A stretch of DNA of 64,000 bases from Hydractinia symbiolongicarpus (GCF_029227915.1 NC_079881.1:19195501-19259500), one strand, 5' to 3'. Positions 31,493 through 43,360 are shown, numbered from the stretch's first letter. Notes: generated by a model not told the origin, from the letters alone. Numbers and translations: made by a program.

Positions 31493-31940
31493 TTTTCATT
31501 TCTAGCCTTTGGCCACGGCGCTATTCCACGGCAAATACATTTACACAAAATCGTGTAGCAAAACTTTGACTCGTCTTTTCAGCTGGACTCACATTAATGA
31601 GACTAGACGTGGTCCCGTGCAAGAATCCACTATATTTGTCTTTAAATTCTTGTGACCGATACCTAAAATAACATAAAAAACAGAAATTTGCAATTCACAA
31701 TTTGCATTATTCAATATTTATGACTGCAGAAACAAAACGTGTAAAAATATAGGTATGTGAAACAACTAAGGGAGAATTGTACTTTTAGAGTAATTTTCTC
31801 TAGAGGAGTACAACCTCTAGCTTATTTCCAAAGACCTAACAGGTTGAGTTCATCATTGCGGTGGCTAGCCACCTCTTTGTAAATTACTTTCTTATTGAAA
31901 ATAAAATACAATATATCCGATATTTCATATTGTTTCACTA
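31493..31940. other. Non-coding stretch with a short repeated motif
   Basis: No gene. Around 31785-31860 a segment with AGAGGAGTACAACCTCT and AACAGGTTGAGT resembles 43885-43960, so a worn repeat is shared between the two places. Confidence 0.4.
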
Positions 31941-34196
31941 GAACAAAAGTTTTCTTTCTTCATAAGAAAGTGGCCGAGACTCCATCACTCGATTTCTAAC
32001 ATAAGTTTGTATCCCGCTTCATCGCCATGCCGTTACCTTTAAAAAGTCTATCCTCTGTACTAAAATCTGCTAAGATCAGCGGTAATCTTCTCCTGCGAGA
32101 TTCAGCTGATCCTCTAGTCTCGGGTGGACACTGGAAGGTAGATCAGACAGTAAAATCAGCAGAGAGTCAACTCGTGTTTAACAAAATACTTGGTTTCCAC
32201 CAATTTGGTAGTGCAGGCTTGGGACTGGGAAGCCATAAGAGTGTCCCAGGAATTGGTACCCATTCTTACCGCAAACTTGTATCAGATGTTGTGCAGGACA
32301 ATGAGGAAGACATCTATTATGCTCAAACCGTTTAGCTTCGTGTCCAAGGTAACTGGACTAAGTGGTGCTCGTTTATTAAATACGATCTTTCTTGGAAGAA
32401 CCTACTGTCACTGCCGCAAAGTTTAACTTCGTTTTGCATCGGCGCAACCTATGACACGCTTCCTTCTCCTACAAATCTTGTCAAGTGGGGAATTCAAAAT
32501 GACAAAAGTTGCATCCTATGTAAAAAACCCTCTTGTAAACGTGTCCCACAATTTAGGTGCTTGTAAATTAGCCCTTTCACAAGGTAGATTCACGTACCGC
32601 CAAGATACTGTTTTACGTGTGTTAGTGACAGCCATTTAGAAGTTCTTATTCAATTATGAGCCAGCAAAACCATCTAGATGTGATATAATATCCTTTGTTC
32701 CAGCTGGTAAACGTCTTCCCACCAAAATGCGTTCAAAAATTCAAGGTATCCTTCACCTGGCCTCTGAATGGGGATTATTGTCAGACTTAGATTCAACCTT
32801 AATAGTACTACCTTATCTTGCTGTAACGCAACTTCGTCCGTACATACTTTTAATTTCTGCCATGACCAAAACTGTAATTATCCTTGAATTAACTTGCCCA
32901 TGTGAAGAGAACATGGAGGCTTGGCATGGAGTTAAGGTGGATAAATACTCGTCACTTTGTTCCGTCATGAGATTAAACAATTGGTCTGTGCATTTCTTTG
33001 CTGTTGAAGTAGGAGCTAGTGGATTTTGTTCCGAAACAGTTAGAATCTGCTTCCGTCGACTCAGCTTTTCTAACATGTCTGTACGTTCCACTCTGAAATC
33101 ACTTACTGAGTCATCTATGCGATCGTCGTTTTACAGTTGGTTATCTCGAGATTCTTTGTCTTGGATTCATCCTAGTAGGGATCCACAGCATACCGCTCAA
33201 TTCATACCAACTGTTTCAAAGAAAACATCCAAGTCACAAGCAACTTCGACCACTAGCTTTAAGGACACGAATCCCCTGGGCATAACGAAAAGCTCCGCTA
33301 CCTTGCCTGCACAAGAATCACTAGGCAGCAACAGCGGCTTGCTGAATTTGAGCAACACATGTTACATCAATTCCATCTTGCAATGTTTTTATGTGTTACC
33401 TGCAGTGGTCACAGCTATCTCTGCAAATGATTCCAATATGGCGATAGGTAAAAGTTTTGTAAGTATTCTACGCAAACTATCCTCCTCCAAGGTTCCAGCG
33501 AACACTTTTTCATTTCTAAATGAATTAAAAGGCTATGTTTCTAATGCAAGGACTGCTGCTTTTAATCCGTTCTCTCAGCAAGATGCCCTAGAGATTCTTG
33601 AGTATCTCATACCAGAGTTATCCTTAGCCTTTCCTTTCTTTGATAGATTATTCAACACGAGTGTAAAAATTTGCACTACTTGCAGTGCTTGCAATAATAT
33701 TAGCACCTCAGAGCAAGTAAGTCCATTTCTTCAACTGCCCTTGACATCGACTGTACAATGTTCAATGCATAACTTTTTGGAGAGCGAAGAATTGACAGGT
33801 GTCAACTCGTACTTCTGTCACTACTGCAATAGTTACCAAAGTGCAACAGTTGAAAAAGAGGTCGCAGAGTGCAGTTCAATTTTGGTTCTGCAATTAAAGC
33901 GCTTTGCCTATAACAAAGGTCTTGTGTCTAAGGTTTGTTCTCCTGTCACATCTTACACGGGCACCGTTTCTATACCTATCACTGTAGACAGTGAAGTCTC
34001 TTGTCGCAAGCACTACAACTTAAGGGCTGTAATTAACCACTCTGGAAATTTGAACAATGGCTATTACACTACTGTTGCTTATAATCAAGTGCATGCTAAG
34101 TGGTTTCGTTGCAACGACAGAGCAGTGGTGCCTTGCAAACAAAGCTTGGTTAATGGTGTACAACCTTACATCCTTTTCCTGGAAGAGGTTAGGTAA
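31941..34196 (+). pseudogene. LINE copy B: RT thumb, zinc knuckle, REL endonuclease and USP protease
   Basis: The copy starts in the RT thumb (EQKFSFFIRKW, LHHSISN), runs through several frames to a CCHC-like knuckle (SCILCKKPSC) and then an intact 489-residue frame from 32727. That frame opens with a restriction-like endonuclease (LRPYILLI, VIILELTCPCEENMEAWH, KVDKYSSL), where the usual Asp of the RPD motif is Tyr. A complete USP fold follows: Cys box GLLNLSNTCYINSILQCF (C212), QQDALEILEYL, zinc pairs CTTC and CHYC, VLQLKRF, and the His box YNLRAVINHSGNLNNGYY, where the usual catalytic GHY is GYY (residue 446). Both enzyme parts thus lack a key residue in this copy. Confidence 0.82.
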
Positions 34197-34775
34197 ATTG
34201 CAGTCAGCACCAAGGTCAAGAAGTGTTGTCCTCTCGAGTGGACTCAGATCAACATGTCCAGCAGCAACACCTTTCATCTGCTTAGTCTACGACGCCTCAG
34301 CGTCAATCCACCCACCAGAAGTCTTCAACCGAGACACAGGACTAGTCAGCAGCCCATTCGCTCATCAACTAAAAAAAGACGACAATGTCGCTCTGTCAAA
34401 TAAGATTAAAAAGTACAAAGGGGGATAAATATATAAAGCGGAGACCGGGATGATGAAAACTCGTTGAAAAGATTTCTTCTTTAAACACCAATACAGTAAA
34501 GAGGATGTAGTTTAAGTCATGCGAGCAAAAAGTGTTTCGCTGAATTAGTTTCCCGTCAACATAGATTATGTTCAAACTTCAAGTTGCTTAGGAAAGAAAA
34601 AAAAGCATATAACACTTTGCGGGTGCAAACTGTGAAACAAAAACAAGAAAGACACTTTATCCTCACTTAAATTGTCAGTGTTAAATCTAAATGAGTTTTT
34701 TTTATAACAGGTGGCACACAAATACAGACATGTAACCACTAAAAAGCATAAACTCCCCTACCCAAAAAATGCTAA
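34197..34775. other. Non-coding stretch after LINE copy B
   Basis: A 123-residue frame (34057-34428) begins inside the USP and has no domain of its own. The GGGG...CCCC units of the other LINE 3' UTRs are absent here, so copy B lacks that tail or has lost it. Confidence 0.4.
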
Positions 34776-35801
34776 TCAATACTTTTTCTCTGCTCCCTTG
34801 TTTTTGATAATCGAATCAACCCTCTTGGGCATGCTTTCAATTCTGCAGTCAATGACTTCAGCGCCGTAATTAAGACAGTTCTTCGAACTCTGACAAAATT
34901 TCTGATAACTCTTGTTGGTTAGTCCACCATCAATTGCTTGTTTTAAAAGGGTGGGTCTGATATTGTGAAGTGCATTTTCAATTGGATTAAGGTCCGATGA
35001 GCGGGCTGGTATTATGAATAGACGACAGCCAGTAGAATTCATATCATAAATTGCAAGTCGACTGTTTTGGGAAGAATCTCCGTCGTGAAAAAACAATTTT
35101 CAAACATCTCTGGCAATCTGGACTCAATAAACTCTTTGCACTTTTATGCATCAATGTGCCCAGAATATTGGTAGCATTCAATGAACCTATGTCCATAGGT
35201 TATCGCGAACAAGAAATGAAAGGTTCTAACATTGGTGCCCTCTTTTCGCCTTTGGCGGTGCAATGTCTTTTAGTCGTGTCACCTTTTCTCATCCAGGTTC
35301 TTGCTGGGGATGTGTGGGCTGTTCTGTTTGGGTTTGTTTTTAAGCAAACAAAACATCGTCTAAATAGAAGGAAATTCCAGTCTTCCAAAAAGTCTTGGGG
35401 TTATCTTCCACACTTTCTTGCAAAAGCCACCGATTTAATACTTCGCGAAAAGTTCTTTGGGCTATGTGAAACATTTCACATTCCTTTCTTATGTCTGTGC
35501 AAGAAAAATTGCTCTTTACTTCTCGAAGGTTTCTGATAGCAGTTTCAATGCGTCATTCCTCTTGCGCAGTTACTTTCCTCGGTCTACCGGGAGATTTGTG
35601 TTGGATTTCCATTTGATTGATTAGCTTTTTCATATGTCCGTATATCATTGTTTTTTTAAACTGTGGGTATAGTTCTGTTATTTTCATTAGCGATTTTTCT
35701 CGTTCTTGGTGCAAATAACGTAAAGCCAGTGATACTTCCAGCGGTATTCTGAACCCTAAAAATAACAAATTTGTTACCTGCCTTGCTTCAAATGACGACA
35801 T
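34776..35801 (-). pseudogene. Tc1/mariner-type transposase, decayed
   Basis: Read on the minus strand from 35801: an N-terminal helix-turn-helix (MSSFEARQVTNLLFLGF, SPGRPRKVTAQEE), a middle region in the same family (FYLDDVLFAYK, first Asp), then FFHDGDSSQNSRLA (second Asp) and RSSDLNPIENALHNI (final Glu), ending VDSIIKNKGAEKKY. Several stops and shifts separate the parts. This is the usual Tc1-like length and order. The 5' terminal repeat is missing because LINE fragment C abuts the start at about 35815. Confidence 0.78.
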
Positions 35802-35814
35802 TTTTAGAGTTCGA

Positions 35815-36042
35815 TCTCAGCCAACGGATGACATATCATTTAACAACAAATATTTGTTAGCTGTCACTGTTAATCATTCGGGCACCCTAGGAGCAGGTCA
35901 CCCTAGGAGCAGGTCACTATTGGGCATTCATTAAAGATCGCAGCTGTGGCTCATGGTTAAGATGTGACGATAAAGCAGTTGTTAGAGTTGCACCATCCGA
36001 TTCAAATAACTCTTCTGTGTATGTGTTGCTTTTTGTGAAAAT
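35815..36042 (+). pseudogene. LINE copy C: USP C-terminal end
   Basis: The piece encodes NNKYLLAVTVNHSGTLGAGH, then the frame breaks at a 16-base tandem duplication (35884-35899 and 35900-35915) and continues with a GHY-containing His box, a WLRCDDKAVV-like segment and SSVYVLLF at the C-terminus. This copy keeps the catalytic His that copy B lost. It is cut at 36042 by the 6.57-kb transposon; the stop codon and 3' UTR resume at 42618. The 5' end abuts the Tc1 pseudogene, so it is a 5'-truncated insertion. Confidence 0.75.
36037..36042 (+). repeat. Target-site duplication GAAAAT, left
   Basis: Identical to 42612-42617 on the other side of the transposon. Confidence 0.8.
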
Positions 36043-36074
36043 TACGATGGCCCTGAAGGTTCATTGTGCGCACT
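36043..36074 (+). repeat. Left terminal inverted repeat
   Basis: TACGATGGCCCTGAAGGTTC and the following ATTGTGCGCAC match the complement of the right end exactly, then similarity weakens. Between here and 36514 lies a non-coding leader rich in GCACAC/GCGCGC words. Confidence 0.85.
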
Positions 36075-36514
36075 CACAAATTTGTGCACACGCACATTTT
36101 TTACTCAACGCACACCATTCTAATATATTTTTGTATGCATGCATGACTTTAAAATATACGCACGCGAAATTTTCCACGCGCGCCTCGAATTTGAACTTCC
36201 ACGCACCTGAATAGACCCGCATTCAATAACCCGGAAAAAGTCACTGGGTCTGGATTTTATACATTTTCTCGACTACGAAAACAGAGCAGCCACTTTCACT
36301 TTCATGCATGATACTGAACAACATTGTCGAGGTAAAGTGTGAAGCTTTTATGTTATCTTTTTGCTGGCTATTCATCACTCTTTTTCCATCTAAATCCTTA
36401 TCAAATCAGAGGTTTATGCTTTAATGTGCTCGAACTTTGATATAAGGATGGTGGCTTTAATTTTATGCTTGTCAGCCAGGGTGTATTTATTGACATTTTT
36501 TTCTCTTTATAGAA

Positions 36515-39500
36515 ATGGAATCACTGTTGAAAAGAATAGTCAGGGAAGAAGTAGAGCGAGCTCTCTCCTCAAATCCTTCCAGTAGTACTTTTCCACCACC
36601 AAGTACAACCACTGTCAACAGTCATGTTACCGCAAGCTGCACCACCATCACCACCAACCCTTCTATCGGCAGTAACCCTAATGCTAAACGCAGCAGAGAA
36701 ACTAATGGAGACACTCAACTATCCTCCCATCCTAAAAAGGAGAAGACTGAAGTACGCCTTAATAAATTGCTGAATCAAATACAAAAGAAAACGCCGAACA
36801 AACAAAATACACCTAAGTCTTCAAAGTCAATGAAAGTGCAAGTGAGATACCAAAGAAAAGGCATATGTGGCAATTTTGTTACCGTTAAGCAGTCTGAGGG
36901 TGGTGGACATAGATTTGCGACATTTGAGGCGGCAGACGATCCATCTTTTGAGGAGCTTAAAGACATCTCTTTAAAATATTTCTTCCCAGATAATGGGAAG
37001 AATTTCTTTAATGAGAATACGTTTCAGTTGGTTATCCGACTATGTGACTCGTCCGGACAGGAATTGAATAAAGATGAATCAATCAAAAAATATTTAATGG
37101 AACGTGGTCTGACAGCATCCAGGATCTACTTCCTATTGGTAACAGAACCAATGTTTGATTCATCTGATTCCAGTTCTGATGATGATTCAAACGCATTATC
37201 CAATCAGCGGAAGATATGTGTTGTTTGCGGTAAAACATACTTGTATTTTTGTCTTGCTTGCAAGCAAGACAAGGAGTTTGCTGACTCCCTCAATTCAGAT
37301 ATAACCAACCGTGATGTAGAATGTATCGAAGAGACGAGTTTTGAAGATCGACCGAATCAGGATGCATTACGCCAACTTCGAATAAATGCTATGGCTGGTT
37401 CACTTAGCTCAATCAGGTCACTTGAGGAAGATTTAAAAGCGTTATCTCAAGCATTTTTGGCGAAGAATGCAAACAATGTAGTCACCTTTAATGTTAGACG
37501 GAGATATTTATTCAGTGACACTCTTACAAAAATGAAAATTTTTTTTTCTGATAATCCTTTACGAAAGATGAAAGTAGAATTTACTAGTGCATCAGCTTTG
37601 GAGGCAGGTGTAGATACTGGTGGACCAGGAAGAGAATTAGTGACATTGTTTTATGAAAACGTGAGTGGCCAGCTTCTATACGGAAGACCGAAAAGTGAAG
37701 TTTTTTCGCATGACCTTCTTAGAGTGGACAGCGGTGACTATTACGCATTTGGGCAATTTGTAGCTGTTGCACTTCTTCATGGATATGATGCCCCAAAGCA
37801 ATTATGTAAAGGAGTGAGTGGCTACATAGCAGGTACAACCATTCATTCCCTATTTTTGAGTTTATTATGTGCTAATTAAATGATTAAATACACCCCCACA
37901 AATTTTGTAAGAATTTATTGCATGTATAATATTTTTGGTGCGTATTTAGTTTTGCACATTGGTCAATCTTTATTTTAAAATGGAAAATAAGCCATTAAAA
38001 TTAATCCATAAAAGAACTTATTTAATGTTACTTTAGACGTAGAAACTTTCGCGGACAGAAACTTTCGCGGATGAGAGCTTCCGCGTAATTTTTTTATTTC
38101 GTGGACATAAACTTTCGCGGATGGCTGGGTTTGATATTTTTCGCGGACATAAACTTTCGCGGAAGAGCCTTTCTGATTTTTTTTTGCGGAAGAAACTTTC
38201 GCGGATTTAGGCGAAATCCGCGAAATCCGCAAAAGTTTCTACGTCTAAAGTAGTCTTGATGTTTATTCTACCTTTTTACCTTTTTAAGATCAATCAAAGT
38301 TCATAAATTCTTTGTCTTCCTTTTTTGGTACAAATTTTATCACAAGATTTTCCTTTTCATGTACAAAAATTATTATACAGTAAATATGCACAAAAATTAT
38401 TTCTTGCTGCACCAAAATTATTATGTAAAGATACTGTAAGGGTAAAAAACCACTTTTTTGGCCAAAATATTTTTTCTTCCAAAATCGATGACTATGATGA
38501 ATATACACTAATTTGTGAAAAAAAAACATTTCAAAAATGTTACCTGGAAGTAGGGTAAATTTGGAATTAAATTATTGCTATCAGATAACTTCAAAGATAA
38601 TGCTTTTACTGAATAAACAAAGAAACAAATGTGAGCATCTCACCTTGAACATTCTTATACAGAAAAATTTGCCATGTAATTATTGTTTTTAAAACTTTAT
38701 GAATGTTCAATTTCTTACACAAGCTATACAGTACTCAAAAAATTTACACTTATTGAATAGATGTTGATGAAAACTCTCTAGCATTGATTTTTTGGATGTT
38801 CATTTTTATGACGTACACATGTCTCAAAATGCCCGAAACTCCCCTCCACGATGGAGAATTTTTACTAATCTTTGCACACGCCTTCATGAATAAAAGAAGC
38901 AAAATGCTTTAAAAAATATCAAAGGAAAAGTTAACCTATCAAAAACAAGATTGAAACAACGAAATTGAGCTATAGAATCAAAAAATTGTGACAAAGCATT
39001 GTTGCCATAATAACATTCAGTCAACAGGAAAAATTTCATCAGAAAAAAAAATCAAATTGACGGGAAGTTTCGGGTGTTTTAATGCAAAATAAAAAAGTAA
39101 ATCTATGACTTATTGGTTTTATGTTATTAGATAGGCAATTTATGTGTTCATTATTTAGTATACTTCATATTAATATAGATTTTCAAAGTTTGGAGAAATA
39201 TTGAAAATTCTGATGTGAGTCGATACGGCACTTAGAAGATCGATTCACAAAATTTTGTCCACTAGGTTTATTCTTATTTTTACTTTTGTAGGCGTTCAAC
39301 ATTGTTACTGTGAAGTTGAAGATATCCCTGATGTAGATGTACGCGAGAGATTATTAGTGATTCGTAACTGTACTGAATCAGAGACATTTCGCCAACACCT
39401 GAATGATTTTATAGAGCGATTCGATTTTGGATACACAAAAGTGAATCCTGCTATTAGTGAAAAAGAAGAGTTGTTGAAAACCATTTCACATCACTGGATT

Positions 39501-40043
39501 ATTTCCTCGAAGTTGGAAGAGTTACAAAAATTTCTGAATGGGCTTTCGTGTGAGGGGGTACTCGACATCCTTCGCAAGCATCCTGAGGAAACTATGAAGA
39601 AGTTCATGTATGCAAGTGTTTCATCTGAAGATGTGAAGTCAATTTTCAACGCGGTTTACACCGGAAAAATCGAAATCGAAGAGGACATTATTTATAACCT
39701 TAAAAACTTTGTGGATGAAGTAGGGTTTGGAAGAGTGAAAGAAAAGAGTGCTGTCAATGTTCTTGCCCTCGAAGAATCTCCTTTGAATTCAAATCCAAAT
39801 ATGTCGTCGAAAGTCATCACATTGGAGGACTTCCTATTCTTTCTAACAGGGTCAAAATTTTTGCCCAATAGGAAGGTTGATGTCAGTTTTAATCATCACA
39901 GTTTTGGAAACGAAAGAGTAAGAGTGAGCACATGCGAATTGTGGATTCGATTTCCTGTTACAAAACGGTACATGGATGGAGAAGTCTTCACTCAAAATAT
40001 CCTTGATGACATTTTAGATTCACCAGGCTTTGGTAATGTTTAG
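36515..40043 (+). CDS. Transposon-borne HECT-type E3 ubiquitin ligase, two exons
   Basis: Exons 36515-37832 and 39292-40043 join in phase 1 (donor CAG|GTACAA, acceptor TTTTGTAG) to give 689 residues with no stop. N-terminal: a short helix (LLKRIVREEVERAL), a Ser/Thr/Pro linker, a basic patch, a conserved region (ICGNFVTVKQSEGGGHRFAT) and a CVVCGKTYLYFCLACKQ zinc motif followed by a UIM-like DKEFADSLNSD. From about residue 325 the HECT fold: ASALEAGVDTGGPGRELVTL, FGQFVAVALLHG, VEDIPDVDVRERLL, FLTGSKFLPN and STCELWIRFP, whose Cys (residue 654) is the expected thioester residue, with SPGFGNV at the end. It would accept ubiquitin from an E2 and pass it to a substrate. The gene lies wholly inside the TIRs, opposite the transposase. 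Its intron holds a MITE. This is the most complete cellular-type enzyme in the window. Confidence 0.85.
38031..38250. mobile_element. 220-bp MITE in the HECT intron, TA target duplication
   Basis: TIRs CTTTAGACGTAGAAACTTT at 38031 and its complement ending at 38250, flanked by TA on both sides (38029-38030, 38251-38252). The inside consists of about six AAACTTTCGCGGA units. No coding capacity. TA duplication suggests Tc1/mariner-type mobilisation. Confidence 0.8.
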
Positions 40044-41049
40044 TTGTGACATATTTCGACTATTTTATGATCATTTTTACATCCATACCAATATTTCTGT
40101 TAAATTCTAGAAGCTTGTTTCAGCTTGATTCTAGACCTCAGATAAAGGTGTCCATTTCTGTTGTATTCTTTTGAAGCATTGATGCGTGTGTTACATATGG
40201 TACTGTCATGAACTTTATAGAAAATGAGAATTTTTAGCATGCACACTTTTTTACCAGAAAATCATTTGGAACTTCAGCCTTGAATTTTCTTTACTTCCTT
40301 ATATTAAATTAAAAACTGTTTATCTGCCCCGAGAGCATATGTTTGTAATTAAAAAATTCTGATTAGTGCTTTGGTACCTTAATGGTATTTATTTTCGCGA
40401 ATTGCGAAATTCCGTTGAAGAAACGTGTTTCACCTGTATCAGAATTGGGAATTTAAGTGTGTATCAAATTTCGCGGTTCACTGAAAAAATCTTCCATAAT
40501 TACCATTAATGGTCGAATTGCTTGAGTCCTTATTTTTAACTTGGATAATGTGGGCACTTATTTGAGAGGTACTGTACCTGTGTAAAAACTTGGTTCCATT
40601 ATACTTAGTAATTTTATTTTTCATTTTGATAATATTTTTATCAGCTTTATTTCTTCTTGGTTTGTTCGATTTTTTTGTTGATTTGAATTTTCCAAAGCTT
40701 TCCCAAGTTGGAAATTTCAAACAAGTCTGGCATATTTTTTATATGAGATCATTGAAATATTGACCCAAGCCTTCGGATATTCTTAACCTCTCTGCTTTTA
40801 AGAATGAAATGTAATTAACACTGTTTTGTCAAGAAATCAACTTTTTTCATCGCTAAATATCTTATTGGTGCTACCATAATCAATTCTCGCTCAATGACGA
40901 ATTCAGTTTTCGCGCATTTGATCTAAAGTTGGTGGAAATTTAATTTGGAACTGGGAGAATAAGTTATGGAGATTTATCACATTGTATGAGAAATGTAGTT
41001 ATAACCACTAGCTTGAAAGTGTGTATTAACTTTATGTTAAGCATGTATT
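40044..41049. other. Non-coding space between HECT gene and transposase
   Basis: Convergent 3' flanks, AT-rich. No gene or clear poly(A) pair identified. Confidence 0.4.
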
Positions 41050-42388
41050 CTACATGTATTTGTTCACAGCTTCTAATAAACTAATATAAACTTCAAACGC
41101 CTCAGTTATTTTTTCTGGCCGTCTGTTACTTCTTCCATTATTCATTTCAAAAACAATTTTTGCGAATTCTAAAAATTCTGCGCTGTTATCTTGCAAGGAA
41201 ACGCAAAATTGTGGGTCGTCAAATTCGTCCACTTCTGCTAAGTCTACTTCTTTTCTAAAGGATTGAGAGTTGAAAATTTCTGGTACAAAGTATAAGGTAT
41301 CCGGCCGACCACGAGGCAGTATTTTGTTAGAACTTGGCGCCAGTATATGTTTGTTCCATCTCTCCGCGAATTCCTTCAAATCTTTCCTTATCAAATGAAT
41401 GAAAGAGTATCTGACACACTCAGTTATAACTGGATTACCTGAGTCAAGTTATCCAAAATCTACTAACTCCTTAAAAAAATTTCGCCACCATATAATCCTG
41501 TCGTATCGGAATTGCGACCATAAGGATTCAATGCGTTGATTTGCCGTTGATGCCCCGATTAAATAGCTGGCCAACCCTTGAAATTCATCATCATGAGCAG
41601 AGCGCAGTGCAATTTGTATAGCTTCTACGATACTATTCTCCGTCCCGTCGTCGGAGCGAATACGTAGGGGAACTGCATTCATCTGTTTCACAGCTTGAAT
41701 GTAATAATGTGCGATTACTTCTGGTTGCTTATTGGTTACACCTACTTCTAACCAAATAATTCTCCGCGAAAACCCGTCGATACAACCATGTACACTGAAT
41801 CCGAATGGTTTGAGCTTGTCATATCCATCGATGTGCCATAGGTGATCAGGTCCAGGGACTGTATAGACCCTTCTCCTCAGCCGCCTTTTCCTCCGCGTGG
41901 ACACACTTTCGGGATCTAATTCTCGCATGATTTCCATGATAGTAGCTCGCTTAGCAGGAATCCCCAAATTCTTTATTACATTCCAAACCTTTCTGTACCC
42001 TATAAAAAGAATATAATAAATTAATCACCAACATAGATTGTTTAGAAACATACATGATTATATGTACTTAAAGTGGCATACCCATTGAGTTTCCACTGCC
42101 GAGTAGTTCCATTGAAACCAATTTTTTAATTTCTTCTCTGTTTTCGATCTTAGCCGGATGTCGTCTATACAGTCCCAACTTGGAAAGCGTTCTCTTCAAG
42201 GTAGACAAACTCACGAACACATCATGCTGTGCTGCTAAGAATCCCAGGATTTCTAGATTACTAAAGCCTTGTCCAAAGTAAGAAGTTATTAAAGCATCTC
42301 TATCAAAACATTTTGAACTTAAACAAGGCAGATACGATGTCGCCATGTTGTTTCCTGCCCCGCAAACAAAGCAATGAAAATTTAACAA
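41050..42388 (-). pseudogene. DDE integrase-type transposase, two exons, one in-frame stop
   Basis: Exon 1 (42388-42082) encodes HCFVCGAGNN and a helix-turn-helix-like region (QGFSNLEILGFLAAQHDVFV, LKRTLSKLGLYRRH). Exon 2 (41999-41050) joins in phase 1 (donor GTATGC, acceptor TTTATAG). The DDE core reads PGPDHLWHIDGYDKLKPFGF (first Asp), DGFSRRIIWLEVG, RSDDGTEN (second Asp) and ANQRIESLWSQFR (Glu, 39 residues later). A TAA at 41451-41449 ends the protein at residue 285; the same frame then continues to 41050 (HILAPSSNKILPRGRPDTLY). Related to retroviral-type integrase cores found in animal transposons. The single stop could be recent. Confidence 0.8.
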
Positions 42389-42579
42389 AATCAGGACCAG
42401 ATGGAAAATATCGATTAAATTTGTGCCAAAATGCTCTCGCGGGCGTGAATGAATTTTTCCTTGCGCGTATTAATACAATGGTGCGTGCATCAAAGCTGTG
42501 CGTGCAAGACTATAACTTGAGCGCGCGTAAATTAAAGCACTTATGTTCCCTGGAATGGTGCGCGTTGAGGAAATTTGTG

Positions 42580-42617
42580 CGTGCGCACAATGAACCTTCA
42601 GGGCCATCGTAGAAAAT
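42580..42617 (-). repeat. Right terminal inverted repeat and target duplication
   Basis: The complement of the left end up to 42611, then GAAAAT at 42612-42617. Confidence 0.85.
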
Positions 42618-43360
42618 GTAAAAATTGTCCGATTAACATTAACATAAAAGGAGGAGGGTTATCTTTCCCTAGCGGTTTTGTATTAACCCGGCTGTTTCTG
42701 TCACAAGCAGTCTACCGTGAACCTAGAGTTTGCTCACTCTTCACTCTCTTATAGAGTAATGATAAGAAGCATAGCAAGGGGGTTCGACTATGTCTTGCCT
42801 TTGGGTGCGACGACCCCACTTTTTACCCCAGTCCAGTAGGGAGGCCAAGTTTGCTCACTTGGTCTACAGGGTTAATGATCCTGCTGTACCCATAGTTATT
42901 CTTGTAAGAAGCTCTGCGAGGGGGGGGGTGTGTGTGAAATTTCTCTTTTATGTCTTCGTGGTTTTACGCCCACGTATATCACCCCAGTAACTTCAGGCTG
43001 GTCCTGACCAAGGTTGGTCCTAAGCATCAATCACCTGTGTAAGGCTAAGTGTTGGGATCCCGTAACATGTGTAAAGCTACAGCCATGTTCACAAGTCCTG
43101 GCGCATAGGTAGTTGTTTGACCCCTTTTTAAAGTTTTTATTTATTCGTATATATATACGTTTTATGTCAATATGTTATTTTTTTGTTTTTTTGTTGTTGC
43201 AATATTTGTATTGTCCAGAGGGTTGCTCTTTCAGTTAACTTGGTTGTACAGACCATCCTTATAAAAGGGAGATCTTGCTTTGCATAGAGATCTAGAGGGT
43301 TTAACCTCTACCACTTAAAATAAAAGTCATTAGACTAGTCGAATGCTGTCTTGTTTCTCA
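42618..43360 (+). mobile_element. LINE copy C 3' UTR, with three GGGG...CCCC units
   Basis: After the transposon the LINE resumes with the stop codon and a 3' UTR that parallels 61324-62072. Units at 42647-42690, 42774-42829 and 42916-42984 each start with a G4-G7 run and end with ACCC(C). It ends with AGAGGGTTTAACCTCT and GACTAGTCGAATGCTGTC. Confidence 0.8.

Larger units (their letters stand above)
36043..42611. mobile_element. 6.57-kb TIR transposon carrying a HECT ligase and a DDE transposase (IS3EU-like candidate)
   Basis: The ends TACGATGGCCCTGAAGGTTC... at 36043 and its complement ending at 42611 form an inverted repeat of about 30 perfect bases that continues more weakly for about 50 more. 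The 6-bp direct repeat GAAAAT flanks it (36037-36042 and 42612-42617). It lies in the last codons of LINE copy C. Inside are a plus-strand HECT gene and a minus-strand integrase-type transposase, convergently arranged. A 6-bp target duplication with TA-starting ends is what I recall for IS3EU elements; the family name is inference. Confidence 0.85.

Noticed and set aside
35051-35536. 161-residue plus-strand frame
   Set aside because: It is antisense to the Tc1 transposase, which has the recognisable motifs.
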